Virus record (IMG/VR): IMGVR_UViG_3300044953_000377 | Coordinates: 84,218-148,217 of that record | Direction: 5' to 3' (one strand) | Source of the DNA: a virus | DNA length: 64,000 nucleotides | In this document: piece after piece, positions 41,041 through 49,324 of the stretch | Layout of the letters: every line of letters starts with the position of its first letter | How positions within the stretch are numbered: position 1 is the first letter of the stretch | The notes under the pieces: model-generated | Databases searched by the model: none | The model's input: the letters and a program-made list of their open reading frames with translations, nothing else | What the model was told of the DNA's origin: nothing | Program-made: the position numbers and the translations under genes

Positions 41041-41349
41041 ATGGAAAGAAAAGAAATAAAAGTCATTTTGACTAACTACGCAACTAAAGCTGGTAAATTT
41101 GCCTTAATAGGCGGAATCTTTATTTTAGGATACGTTTGCTCCGATGTTTATCACATGATAATTAAAGCAGAATCGCAAAAAACAGAGGAGTCTTCAATTC
41201 CCAAGTTAACCAAAAAGATTGATAAGATATCAGTAGCCATAAACGAAAGAAATGAGCTAATGATTATCGACCGTACAGATGGTAGCTACGAGATTTACCA
41301 GGACTCGATAGGTCGATGTATATTTAATCTTTATGCAAACGTAATTTAA
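41041..41349 (+). CDS. Small membrane-anchored protein
   Basis: A protein of 102 residues. One membrane segment spans about residues 19-37 (FALIGGIFILGYVCSDVYH), with a short basic N terminus and a soluble C-terminal domain with a DRTDGSYEIYQDS hairpin. It precedes the lytic transglycosylase by 17 nt, so it may be part of a lysis or entry unit. A spanin- or holin-like role is possible but unproven. Confidence 0.5.
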   Translation: MERKEIKVILTNYATKAGKFALIGGIFILGYVCSDVYHMIIKAESQKTEESSIPKLTKKIDKISVAINERNELMIIDRTDGSYEIYQDSIGRCIFNLYANVI

Positions 41350-41366
41350 ACTAAATACCAGAATCC

Positions 41367-41894
41367 ATGAAAACCTATTCTTTAGTGCTAAAGATAGGAT
41401 TAGTAGGCATTTTAACAGTCCCATTAAGGCTATATTTTGAGTCTAATGAGATAAAAAGGATAAATTATAATGTAAACCATGGGAGCGTTATTTTAAACGC
41501 TCCTACGGCTGTTAAAATGTTTAATTCTATCGAGGTATACTCCAAAAAATATGATATACCTTTAAAGTATGCGTTGGGTATTGCCTATGCAGAAACAAGA
41601 TATCAAGGACCCTTTCATTGGTCTTATAATCCTCAGCAAAAATCTTCCGCGGGAGCATTAGGACCTATGCAAATAATGCCAGGCACCGCTAATTCTGTAT
41701 GGGGAAAGCAAATACCGAAGGATCAATTGATTTCTGATATAGATTTTAATGTTGAAACTTCAATGAAGGTTTTGAGAAGACTACATGACAAGTATGGTGA
41801 TTGGAAGCTAGTTTTTGGGTGTTATAATACTGGAAGACCTTGCATCAATGGTTATGCTGAAAAAGTTTATAATTTTAATCCGAGCAAAAAATAA
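41367..41894 (+). CDS. Lytic transglycosylase (SLT-type), probable endolysin or cell-wall enzyme
   Basis: A protein of 175 residues. A hydrophobic N-terminal segment (about residues 6-22) could be a signal anchor. The catalytic region has ALGIAYAETRYQG (catalytic Glu), SSAGALGPMQIMPGTA (the G-x-M-Q-I-M-P motif), NVETSMKVLRRL and VFGCYNTG. These are the SLT motifs that cleave peptidoglycan glycan strands. The small membrane protein gene directly upstream supports a role in lysis. Confidence 0.8.
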   Translation: MKTYSLVLKIGLVGILTVPLRLYFESNEIKRINYNVNHGSVILNAPTAVKMFNSIEVYSKKYDIPLKYALGIAYAETRYQGPFHWSYNPQQKSSAGALGPMQIMPGTANSVWGKQIPKDQLISDIDFNVETSMKVLRRLHDKYGDWKLVFGCYNTGRPCINGYAEKVYNFNPSKK

Positions 41895-41928
41895 AATACG
41901 TATCAATTGATAATTTAACAATAAAGGT

Positions 41929-41937
41929 GATATATAA
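41929..41937 (+). promoter_or_regulatory. Late-type promoter element
   Basis: GATATATAA ends 12 nt before the ATG at 41950. Confidence 0.5.
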
Positions 41938-41949
41938 TGTAAAAATTAT

Positions 41950-42462
41950 ATGGAAATGAGCTCAATAAAAAGATTTGATCAGTTTCTTAATGAAGAAAAA
42001 TGGATCAAAAGCGCTATAGAACACCCAGGAGCTCTTAGAAGACATTTTCATAAGAAGGAGGGAGAAAAGATCACTAAAACTGAAATAAGTGATGAAATAG
42101 CGGATCTTATGAGAAAAGACATGGACAAGAAAAAGCCAGGTGCTCAGTTAGGTAAAAGAGATGCTACTCTTTACAAAAGACTTCAATTAGCAAAAACTCT
42201 CAGAGGTATGAATGAGGATCACGATGAGATGGATAATTATATGTTCTTTGCAAATGTTTCTAATATAAAAAGAATGTGTGAGGAAATATTACAAATGGAT
42301 CCCACAGAAGTCGATTCCCTTCTTAGTGACGGACACGGATGGGCTACTGATCATATAGCAACTTCTAAAGATGATGTTGAAGAAGTTTATGGATTTTTAA
42401 AATCCTCAATGGAATTACATCATGATGAAGAGGGTATGATCTACGATGGAGAGGAATGTTAA
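41950..42462 (+). CDS. Unknown protein with capsid-targeting-like N terminus
   Basis: A protein of 170 residues. It begins MEMSSIKRFDQFLNE; ATG 41956 would give MSSIKRFDQFLNE. The body is helical and His/Asp/Glu-rich, with several His near the C terminus (HGWATDHIATS, ELHHDEEG) that could bind metal. No family recognised. Confidence 0.55.
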   Translation: MEMSSIKRFDQFLNEEKWIKSAIEHPGALRRHFHKKEGEKITKTEISDEIADLMRKDMDKKKPGAQLGKRDATLYKRLQLAKTLRGMNEDHDEMDNYMFFANVSNIKRMCEEILQMDPTEVDSLLSDGHGWATDHIATSKDDVEEVYGFLKSSMELHHDEEGMIYDGEEC

Positions 42463-42476
42463 AATAAAAATAAAAA

Positions 42477-44549
42477 ATGAGATACCTGTCACTATTCGAC
42501 GATTTTAACCAAATTGACGAGTCTTACTCATTCGATCAGGAATCTTTGTTAGAGGCAAAGATAAACCAGATGATAATGCTTAGAGAAGATTGTACTGCCG
42601 CTTGGGATGTACAAGAATTTATCGATTTCTTCTCACCTGTGGTTAACACACTTAATGAAAGTGCTTTCCTTGAGGATAAAGAATTTTTATTAGAAAAAGC
42701 ATATTACACATATGAACTAGGTGTTCTTTATGAAAATAAGAAAGAGTGGTTTCAAGACAACGAAAAAATTCATTATCTAGTTGATCAAGAGGAGGACGAT
42801 CAAAAAGTTATACTCTTCAAAAACAATCAGCTTCATTTTATACAGAAAGAATCATTAGAAGCAGTGCAGAGGGGAGAGCTTATAACTGAGGGTTTTTTTA
42901 GTAGTGTAGGAAATTTCTTCAGTAATGTTTATGCTGGTGCTAAAAATCTAGCAAAAAAGGCTGTAAGTGCAGTAAAAACATACGTTATTGAACCAGTTAA
43001 AAAAGCAGCTTCTTGGGTGGCTGATAAGGCAAAGCAAGCTTGGGAGTTTCTTAGTGATGGAGCAATAAAAGTCTGGAATTTCTGTAAGAAAATTTATGCA
43101 GCTGTCGCTGCTTTCGCCAAAGAAAACCCTCTAACTGCAATAGGTATTGGATTACAGATATTAGCTACCGTTGTTGGCTTTATTCCAGTTGCTGGCCAAG
43201 CTATAGCCGGTGTACTACTAATGATTGCTGGGGGTATTACTGTCTACGAGGGTGGATCCAATATAATTAAAGCTAGTAAGGAAGTAGGAAAAGCTGAAAA
43301 GGTTGTTAATATTGTTAAAGGAGGAGCTAAAATAGTATTAGGTACAGCTAGTACAATACTAGGAATAAGAGACGTTGTAATGGCAGCGGGAGAAGCTGCT
43401 ACAGGAACAGGGGGATTCGGATTAGCATTAAAGACTTCAGTAGTTGGTTGGACTGAGAAATTTACAAAAACAGCATTTGGTGGCATTGCAGCGGCTGGAG
43501 TTGGTAAAGCTTTAGGATGTTCAGCTTTGCTGGGTGAATTCTTCCAAACACTTTGCGCAAAAGCACCTTTTATGGCTAAACTTGGTGGAACTGGTGCTAA
43601 GGTTGCTAAATATACTTCTCAAGGTTTAGATGCAGCTAAAAAATCCGGAGAAGATGAAGTACTAGCAAACAGCGGTGAAACCAATTCATATCAATGGGAT
43701 CAAAGAATAAATGAGGATGCCTCAGGGTCTTGGGGATTTGGTGAAATAGTTATTAATTTCTTAGCCTATATCGGTAACGCTTGTTTTTCTTGGCTTTATA
43801 ACGTTGTAGTTTCTGGTATATCAGCAGTTGGATCCGCTATTAAAAGCCTACTTAATCTGCCTGGTAATATATCAAAGTCCATAGAAAGATTTCAGAAGAA
43901 TGCAGATGGATGGATATCTAGAAAAATTGCAGGAGCCCTCTCATATGTTGTTAAGCCTTTAACTAACTGTGCACAAGGATTCATTGATAAGTATGTGAAA
44001 CCAGCTGCAGAACCTATAGCAAACTGGATGGTTTCCCTGGGGAAAAGAAATAAAGGAATAATCAAAGCAATAAACGATAATCCTAATCTTAAATCTCCAG
44101 TACCTGGATTAAAGAAGCAAGGACCTAAGGAAATACCGAAAAAAGAGGTCAAGTTAACATCAGCAGATAAAAAGAATATAGCTAAAATAGGTGACAAAGG
44201 AACCAAAACAATGGTTAAAGCTGGTGGAGGAAGTCAAAAGCTACTAAAAATGATAGATAAAAAGCAAGAGGGGTTTACAAAAAAATTCCCTGGTGTTGCT
44301 AAAATAAAAGGATCTTTTGGAGAGAGTAAAACAGGGACTCCAGTTTTCACTTATAAATCAAGAGCTGCTGATGGTTATGTTACGTTATTTAATAATGCTA
44401 GATACTTTGTACTGGACGGGCCAAATAAAGGAACTAAAGGAGACTTTAAATCTGAGAAAGATAAAATAGTCCTAGTTGAACCTAAAGGGGGGTTTAAAAA
44501 TAACGAATCGAGAAGGTATATCCTATCTATAAATTCTTTCTTTGGTTGA
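42477..44549 (+). CDS. Large hydrophobic protein with targeting-like N terminus; candidate ejected membrane-active protein
   Basis: A protein of 690 residues. It begins MRYLSLFDDFNQIDE. Residues 210-320 contain long Ala/Gly/Val-rich hydrophobic stretches (LTAIGIGLQILATVVGFIPV, VLLMIAGGITVYEGG, VVMAAGEAATGTGGFG) and residues 420-465 another (IVINFLAYIGNACFSW, VVVSGISAVGSAIKSL). Amphipathic AKK-rich repeats precede them (GAKNLAKKAVSAVKTYVIEPVKKA). The layout resembles pore-forming toxins and phage ejection proteins. A role in genome delivery is inferred from the targeting motif plus hydrophobic helices. Confidence 0.5.
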   Translation: MRYLSLFDDFNQIDESYSFDQESLLEAKINQMIMLREDCTAAWDVQEFIDFFSPVVNTLNESAFLEDKEFLLEKAYYTYELGVLYENKKEWFQDNEKIHYLVDQEEDDQKVILFKNNQLHFIQKESLEAVQRGELITEGFFSSVGNFFSNVYAGAKNLAKKAVSAVKTYVIEPVKKAASWVADKAKQAWEFLSDGAIKVWNFCKKIYAAVAAFAKENPLTAIGIGLQILATVVGFIPVAGQAIAGVLLMIAGGITVYEGGSNIIKASKEVGKAEKVVNIVKGGAKIVLGTASTILGIRDVVMAAGEAATGTGGFGLALKTSVVGWTEKFTKTAFGGIAAAGVGKALGCSALLGEFFQTLCAKAPFMAKLGGTGAKVAKYTSQGLDAAKKSGEDEVLANSGETNSYQWDQRINEDASGSWGFGEIVINFLAYIGNACFSWLYNVVVSGISAVGSAIKSLLNLPGNISKSIERFQKNADGWISRKIAGALSYVVKPLTNCAQGFIDKYVKPAAEPIANWMVSLGKRNKGIIKAINDNPNLKSPVPGLKKQGPKEIPKKEVKLTSADKKNIAKIGDKGTKTMVKAGGGSQKLLKMIDKKQEGFTKKFPGVAKIKGSFGESKTGTPVFTYKSRAADGYVTLFNNARYFVLDGPNKGTKGDFKSEKDKIVLVEPKGGFKNNESRRYILSINSFFG

Positions 44550-44566
44550 AAACAATTTATTAATTA

Positions 44567-44575
44567 GATATATAA
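44567..44575 (+). promoter_or_regulatory. Late-type promoter element
   Basis: GATATATAA ends 15 nt before the ATG at 44591. Confidence 0.55.
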
Positions 44576-44590
44576 AGTATAAAAAACAAA

Positions 44591-46186
44591 ATGAAAAAAC
44601 AAGTATTATCATTTAATGAATTTATAAATGAAGCCTATCAGATGATTCAAGAGGCATCAAAAACTAGGGACTGGGCTCAAGTTAGTGCCTTTTTTAGTGA
44701 ATATTTTAACACTGATCAAAAAAAAATATTCGCGGATATACGGACTATTCTTGATGATGATTCACGTGAATCAGAGGAAAAAGGTTCGATCTTAAAAAAA
44801 ATAAGCAACTATTTCGGAGCAATCCTCAATGATCAATTAGCCGGACAATATTTAAATGTCGAAAGTATTGACGTAGATGTAGAACAAATAGAATTTGATA
44901 AGTGTATAATGAGGATGTTTCCAGTTACTACGGAAGGAACCCCCATAGGCAAGGATGTAAAAATATTAGACACAGATTCAAATGAAATAACATTCGGAAA
45001 ATTTACTCAAAAAGATGGATATATGAAAATTACAGATTTTCTAAATATGGTTAACATCCTTAACATGGGTAAGCTTGGAAATGAAAATGTAATAGCAGTC
45101 AACAAGAGAGGTAAGGCTCAATTTGACCGCATGGAGAAAGAAGAAAGAGGGCAAAAATCTAAATTTGGTGGTTTTGTAGGATTATTTTATAGAAGATTCG
45201 ACAAAACAAAAATAGAAGGATCTGGTGCACAGAACAACTACTTCATTACTCAAGCAACGGATAACATTGAAATACAGCAATGGAGAGATAATAGTAGGAT
45301 CAAACCACTTGTAGGAAAAGCTGAGGGCGTCAATAAAAATAAGGCTGCGATCGATGCTCCTTTAAAAGCGTCCCTACAAGGAGCTTTATCAGCAACAAGA
45401 TTAACCAAAAAAGCTGGCATGGCATTATTCCAGTTTGTTCTATATTCGATGGATCCTGTAAAAGGATATAAAAGGGGGAAAGGAACAGAATTCTATAAAA
45501 ATGAAATTCGAATGGTTAAAGTTCCTAGTAAAAGCGAAGGTAACATAACAAAAACCCTTGTTATAAATGATCCAGGCTCCTATGTATTTAAAGTAAATTC
45601 AACCGAGCTTACACCAACTGGGGGCCAAAAAATTTATACAGAAATAATGACTGATTTTAACACCGTTAGTTCTATTGAGCTTACTGGCTATGCTTCTGCT
45701 GAAGGACCGGATCTTAACAATTTAAAGCTTTCCAAAGGAAGAGCTGATGCAACTAAAGATTTTTTAGATGAATATTTTAACGGAGTAAAAGTAGTAAATG
45801 GCGAAGTTCCAGCGGCAACAGACACTAAAGCAATTGCTGCAGAAATGAAAAAGTACGTTCAGCCAAAATCTGAAATAAATCAAACAATGAACCAAACGCA
45901 GAAAGAGGAAGCGTACAAACCCTGGAGAAAAATATCCCTTAAAATTACGGGTACTACAATTTTACCTGCTCCAACACCTAAAGATGAGGAGAGGCCAATC
46001 AAAATTATAGAAAAAATCAAATATGATACAGTGGTGCTTAATCAAATGACAATAAGTATAAAAGTAGAGTTGGACAAGAAATTTGCTGTTAGAGCAGCCC
46101 AAACTAAATCTGGTGTTAGAGGAGGATCTGTGGCGTCAACGGAACCTGGAAAGAGGTTCAAAACTTCAAAGAAAGAATCTGAATAA
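44591..46186 (+). CDS. OmpA-like-domain protein with capsid-targeting-like N terminus (paralogue A)
   Basis: A protein of 531 residues that begins MKKQVLSFNEFINE. The C-terminal third contains FNTVSSIELTGYASAEGPDLNNLKLSKGRADATKDFL, which follows the OmpA/MotB peptidoglycan-binding pattern (beta strand, G-x-x-S, N-x-x-L-S-x-x-R-A). The first 14 residues and overall layout are shared with the gene at 46810. It ends at a strong terminator. Confidence 0.6.
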   Translation: MKKQVLSFNEFINEAYQMIQEASKTRDWAQVSAFFSEYFNTDQKKIFADIRTILDDDSRESEEKGSILKKISNYFGAILNDQLAGQYLNVESIDVDVEQIEFDKCIMRMFPVTTEGTPIGKDVKILDTDSNEITFGKFTQKDGYMKITDFLNMVNILNMGKLGNENVIAVNKRGKAQFDRMEKEERGQKSKFGGFVGLFYRRFDKTKIEGSGAQNNYFITQATDNIEIQQWRDNSRIKPLVGKAEGVNKNKAAIDAPLKASLQGALSATRLTKKAGMALFQFVLYSMDPVKGYKRGKGTEFYKNEIRMVKVPSKSEGNITKTLVINDPGSYVFKVNSTELTPTGGQKIYTEIMTDFNTVSSIELTGYASAEGPDLNNLKLSKGRADATKDFLDEYFNGVKVVNGEVPAATDTKAIAAEMKKYVQPKSEINQTMNQTQKEEAYKPWRKISLKITGTTILPAPTPKDEERPIKIIEKIKYDTVVLNQMTISIKVELDKKFAVRAAQTKSGVRGGSVASTEPGKRFKTSKKESE

Positions 46187-46207
46187 TAATATTTTTTAAT
46201 CATAACA

Positions 46208-46236
46208 AAAAAGCCCAGAATATTCTGGGCTTTTTT
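46208..46236. terminator. Bidirectional rho-independent terminator
   Basis: A stem AAGCCCAGAAT/ATTCTGGGCTT is flanked by A-rich sequence on the left and T8 on the right. It serves the OmpA-like gene and the converging exported-protein gene. Confidence 0.85.
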
Positions 46237-46247
46237 TTGTTTATTTT

Positions 46248-46694
46248 TTAATCTATTGCTATTATAAAATAACAATCGTCCCCGTCCACTATCTCTTCCA
46301 CCCATATTTTCTTTGGGATATATATTTTGAAGTACAGTGGATTTGATTCTACTGTTTTAACAAGAAGCGTGTTGAAAAAATCAAAAGGTACATCCTGGTA
46401 AAAATCTAGCGGAATAATTGCCGCTTTGTGTATGTGTGCGTCTACTTCGGAATTATAATTTTCTCCGCCTCCTTTTAATTCGCCAAAAAAGTTAAAGCAA
46501 CCCTGTTTAAGCGACTCATCTATGGATAATTCATATCCGTATTTTTCTTTCATTGTGATTTGTATCGAATCAATAATTTTATTTAAGTTTTTATTGATTG
46601 GTGGGTCCGCTGCTAAAGACACTGTACTAATTAGTACGAAAGAAAGTGCAATCACTGAGGATTTTAGGACTTTCAAAAAATTAATTGTTTTCAT
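46248..46694 (-). CDS. Exported protein with signal peptide (minus strand)
   Basis: A protein of 148 residues from ATG 46694. A Sec signal peptide is clear (MKTINFLKVLKSSVIALSFV..., AAA-like end in SLAAD). The mature part has one Cys in KQGCFNFFG and one in DDCYFI, and no known motif. It has a host-type promoter and a 70-bp leader that is duplicated ahead of another exported-protein gene at 48607. Such exported early proteins often alter the host envelope or block superinfection; this is inference. Confidence 0.6.
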   Translation of the reverse strand: MKTINFLKVLKSSVIALSFVLISTVSLAADPPINKNLNKIIDSIQITMKEKYGYELSIDESLKQGCFNFFGELKGGGENYNSEVDAHIHKAAIIPLDFYQDVPFDFFNTLLVKTVESNPLYFKIYIPKKIWVEEIVDGDDCYFIIAID

Positions 46695-46761
46695 AACTTT
46701 ATTTTTTTTAATTGTTAGACCACTCAAATGTAGAGCATAACCTATAATAAAAAAAAGGATT
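46692..46761 (-). repeat. Duplicated 70-bp leader, copy 1
   Basis: Covers the ATG, 5' UTR and promoter of the exported-protein gene. It matches 48605-48673 with one substitution and one T-run indel. Confidence 0.8.
46725..46761 (-). promoter_or_regulatory. Early (host-type) promoter
   Basis: On the minus strand AATCCTTTTTTT, a 17-nt spacer and TACATTTG, followed by a leader of about 25-30 nt to ATG 46694. Confidence 0.65.
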
Positions 46762-46784
46762 CTTTGAATTTATTTTAAAATAGA

Positions 46785-46793
46785 GATATATAA
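46785..46793 (+). promoter_or_regulatory. Late-type promoter element
   Basis: GATATATAA ends 16 nt before the ATG at 46810. Confidence 0.55.
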
Positions 46794-46809
46794 TAGAAAA
46801 ACAAAAAAA

Positions 46810-48093
46810 ATGAAAAAACAGGTATTATCGTTCGTCGAATTCGTGTTTGAAGCATATAACACTATTAATGAGGAAGACAAAGTTACAGTAGGATCTTTTG
46901 ATCCCCTAAAAAAAACCCTAGGAGGGGGATTAAGTTTTAATAAAACTGAGAATGAAAGATTTAAGTTAACAATCGACAGACTAAATATGCTTAATCCTTC
47001 TAAAACAGTAGCTGAAGAGGTTCTCGAAAGGGCAGAGGGTATAACGGAGAGGATAAACCAATCATCAGAAGGGGTTAAGATATCATCAGCAGGAATAACA
47101 CAGGCTGCTACCGTTAAAAACAAATATGGATGGCTAGTAAATGGTACATGCAGAGTTCAAAATGATATTTCTTCCGACGTTTCTGATCCGGGAGCAGATA
47201 CTCCTGGGTATAATGGAACAGATACCACTACTGTAGCTGTGGCACCAATAGCAGCAGTGTTAAAAAAATTGTTTGCACATAACCTAGATACAGCTAATAA
47301 ATTGTTATCGCGACCAAAAAAGGAACTTAAATCCGACTCAAATTTTGGAACAAAAGGTAAGGGTAAGGGGAAAGCTGGTTACGTGTTTTATACTATTGAT
47401 GAAGACTCATTGAAAGGAGATGTTATACAAATTATTGAATTTAAGGATGATGTCCCAGGAACTCCAACTGGAGAATATGGATTTGGATTCCCTGTTTATA
47501 CAATTGCAGAAGATCCGGAAGGAGGTCTTGCAATTGAGACAGGAACTAATGAGATATCCAAGGATATTTACGATGTGGTGCTTCCCCCAGATCCAACAGC
47601 AACAGTTGTGACTGTGGAGAATAAGCCTTACAAATCCTCGGGAGTAGATTTCTTTGAAGAAAATGAGGTTAAGATTGGTGAGGATGGTATGGCAGCTCTT
47701 AGAGCTATTCTATCTGAATTTAATACAATTTCAAAAATCGTAGTTAATGGAGGAGCATCTAGCAAACCAACTTCCAGACCAGGAGGAAACGAAAAATTAG
47801 CCAAGGATCGAAGGGCTGCTGGAATTGCTGCTTTGAACCAAATGAAAAAAGATGAGGTTACTCAGTTAGCTAAGGCTACTATTACTGAAGGCGAAGCAAA
47901 AGTACAGGCTGCAGCACCTTCGGAAAGTGATCCTAAGAATCAGCAGGTTTCTTTTATAATCTCAGGAACAATTAAAAAAATGGTAGAGAGCCCAGATCCA
48001 ACACCGGTTGTTATAAAGAAAGTTGATTCCAAAATGGCTATGGTAGTAACATTTAAAAAACAATATTTATATTGTAGTTATAATATATCTTAA
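46810..48093 (+). CDS. OmpA-like-domain protein with capsid-targeting-like N terminus (paralogue B)
   Basis: A protein of 427 residues that begins MKKQVLSFVEFVFE, almost identical to paralogue A at its start. The C-terminal domain has FNTISKIVVNGGASSKPTSRPGGNEKLAKDRRAAGIAAL, an OmpA-like pattern with an insertion. The central 200 residues differ from paralogue A. It is separated from A by the minus-strand exported-protein gene. It ends at a terminator at 48111. Confidence 0.6.
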   Translation: MKKQVLSFVEFVFEAYNTINEEDKVTVGSFDPLKKTLGGGLSFNKTENERFKLTIDRLNMLNPSKTVAEEVLERAEGITERINQSSEGVKISSAGITQAATVKNKYGWLVNGTCRVQNDISSDVSDPGADTPGYNGTDTTTVAVAPIAAVLKKLFAHNLDTANKLLSRPKKELKSDSNFGTKGKGKGKAGYVFYTIDEDSLKGDVIQIIEFKDDVPGTPTGEYGFGFPVYTIAEDPEGGLAIETGTNEISKDIYDVVLPPDPTATVVTVENKPYKSSGVDFFEENEVKIGEDGMAALRAILSEFNTISKIVVNGGASSKPTSRPGGNEKLAKDRRAAGIAALNQMKKDEVTQLAKATITEGEAKVQAAAPSESDPKNQQVSFIISGTIKKMVESPDPTPVVIKKVDSKMAMVVTFKKQYLYCSYNIS

Positions 48094-48110
48094 TATCAAA
48101 GAACACAAAA

Positions 48111-48137
48111 AAGCCTATCCGAAAGATAGGCTTTTTT
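48111..48137. terminator. Bidirectional rho-independent terminator
   Basis: Stem AAGCCTATC/GATAGGCTT with loop CGAAA, an A-run before and T7 after. It ends paralogue B and the opposing exported-protein gene. Confidence 0.85.
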
Positions 48138-48151
48138 TGCGATAAGGAAAT

Positions 48152-48607
48152 TTATTCGTTACTAGAAGATAAATTTCTACTAAATCTACTAAAGTTGTTG
48201 TCTATGATAATTCCATAACGAACCATCCCGTTTTCTTTGGTAGCAGTTGCACAGAATTCTGTAAATCCACATCTTTTTAAAGCTGCATCATCCATATACA
48301 AAACTTTTTTAAGGTATTCCTTGTAAGCTGCAACTAATTTTTTGGCTTCTGCCTTTTCCTCGTTGGCTGTGTTTACCATGCCTCCTTCTTTAGTTCCGTA
48401 GCAATCTGGATACCCTGCCTCTGCCTGACTTGTAGCTCTTGTAGCAAAATTTAATGTTGTATCCAATGTCATACCTGGAAATTGCTTATACATTTCAGAG
48501 ATTAGCAGACTCTCGAATTTTTCAACTTTAAAGTTGTTGGCTTTTTGTGCTTTCAATCCTGTTACTGATACCAGGCTGACAGCTAAGATTAAAAATAGAT
48601 TTTTCAT
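48152..48607 (-). CDS. Exported protein with signal peptide (minus strand)
   Basis: A protein of 151 residues. The signal peptide is MKNLFLILAVSLVSVTGLKAQ. The mature region contains TLNFATRATSQAEAGYPDCYG and later CGFTEFCATAT, giving three Cys; the first segment loosely recalls CAP/SCP domains, but the family is not certain. The leader and promoter duplicate those of the gene at 46694 while the proteins differ after the signal peptide. Confidence 0.6.
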   Translation of the reverse strand: MKNLFLILAVSLVSVTGLKAQKANNFKVEKFESLLISEMYKQFPGMTLDTTLNFATRATSQAEAGYPDCYGTKEGGMVNTANEEKAEAKKLVAAYKEYLKKVLYMDDAALKRCGFTEFCATATKENGMVRYGIIIDNNFSRFSRNLSSSNE

Positions 48608-48673
48608 AACTTTATTTTTTTAATTGTTAGACCACTTAAATGTAGAGCATAACCTATAATAAAAAAAAGGATT
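48605..48673 (-). repeat. Duplicated 70-bp leader, copy 2
   Basis: Matches 46692-46761 and covers the same parts: ATG, 5' UTR and promoter. Confidence 0.8.
48637..48673 (-). promoter_or_regulatory. Early (host-type) promoter
   Basis: On the minus strand AATCCTTTTTTT, a 17-nt spacer and TACATTTA. Confidence 0.65.
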
Positions 48674-48696
48674 TCTAAAAAAATAAAGCCACACAA

Positions 48697-48725
48697 AAAA
48701 AGGCCCCTTTCAGGCCCTTTTAGTA
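48697..48725 (-). terminator. Rho-independent terminator (minus strand)
   Basis: On the minus strand AAGGGCC, loop, GGCCTTT and then T-rich sequence, just downstream of the Lys-rich gene ending at 48742. Confidence 0.65.
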
Positions 48726-48741
48726 GTTTGGTTAGGGTTGA

Positions 48742-49023
48742 TTAAGCGTTAGCCCAAACAAATCCACCAGCAGTTTTCATGATTCCCCGAACCACTTTAG
48801 AGATTGAACCAGTGTTAACTCCTGTTGCTCTTTCAGCATCAGACATTGAGTTGTACTTTCTGATTCTTCTCCCTCTTGGAGTAAGCTGGATAACTGCAAT
48901 AGTATTTCTATTACTAGTTTTAGATTTAGTAGCTACTGCCTTAGTAGCTTTAGGAGCTGTTTTAGAAACGGCTCTAACAGTCTTAGCCGTAGCCTTAACA
49001 GTTTTCTTTGTTTTTGTACTCAT
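48742..49023 (-). CDS. Lysine-rich tail plus NUMOD1-like DNA-binding domain (minus strand)
   Basis: A protein of 93 residues from ATG 49023 (MSTKTKKTVKATAKT...). Residues 1-45 are Lys/Ala/Thr-rich with repeated K-x-A/V-x-K units, like histone H1 C-terminal tails. Residues 48-93 (VIQLTPRGRRIRKYNSMSDAERATGVNTGSISKVVRG...) match the NUMOD1-type helix-turn-helix found in homing endonucleases, without any nuclease domain. It is probably a DNA-binding protein. Confidence 0.6.
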   Translation of the reverse strand: MSTKTKKTVKATAKTVRAVSKTAPKATKAVATKSKTSNRNTIAVIQLTPRGRRIRKYNSMSDAERATGVNTGSISKVVRGIMKTAGGFVWANA

Positions 49024-49108
49024 TTTTTGTTTTTTATGATTATATAATTTATACTCATTTATCATCAAAAAGTTTCATTTAACGCGTTTTAAAAGCACTT
49101 AGGAGTTT

Positions 49109-49117
49109 GATATATAG
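49109..49117 (+). promoter_or_regulatory. Late-type promoter element
   Basis: GATATATAG ends 6 nt before the ATG at 49124. Confidence 0.4.
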
Positions 49118-49123
49118 ATTAGG

Positions 49124-49324
49124 ATGGCAAAGAAAAAAAGACGTATTAAAACGTTTAAAAACTGGCTTCTTGCTAGGGACTCAGCTAGTAGGATATCCAC
49201 TAAATCTAATTATATGGGATTTTTTGAATCCCTAGATAAATACAATGATATAAAACACCCCGAGATATTTGAAAATTTTATTAAAAATGACAGGCTTGAC
49301 GAAAAGTTCAACATGAACTCCTAA
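49124..49324 (+). CDS. Small basic unknown protein
   Basis: A protein of 66 residues with a very basic start (MAKKKRRIKTFKNWLLARDSASR) and an acidic C-terminal half. A late-type element precedes it. The sequence after its stop changes sharply in base composition. Confidence 0.5.
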   Translation: MAKKKRRIKTFKNWLLARDSASRISTKSNYMGFFESLDKYNDIKHPEIFENFIKNDRLDEKFNMNS

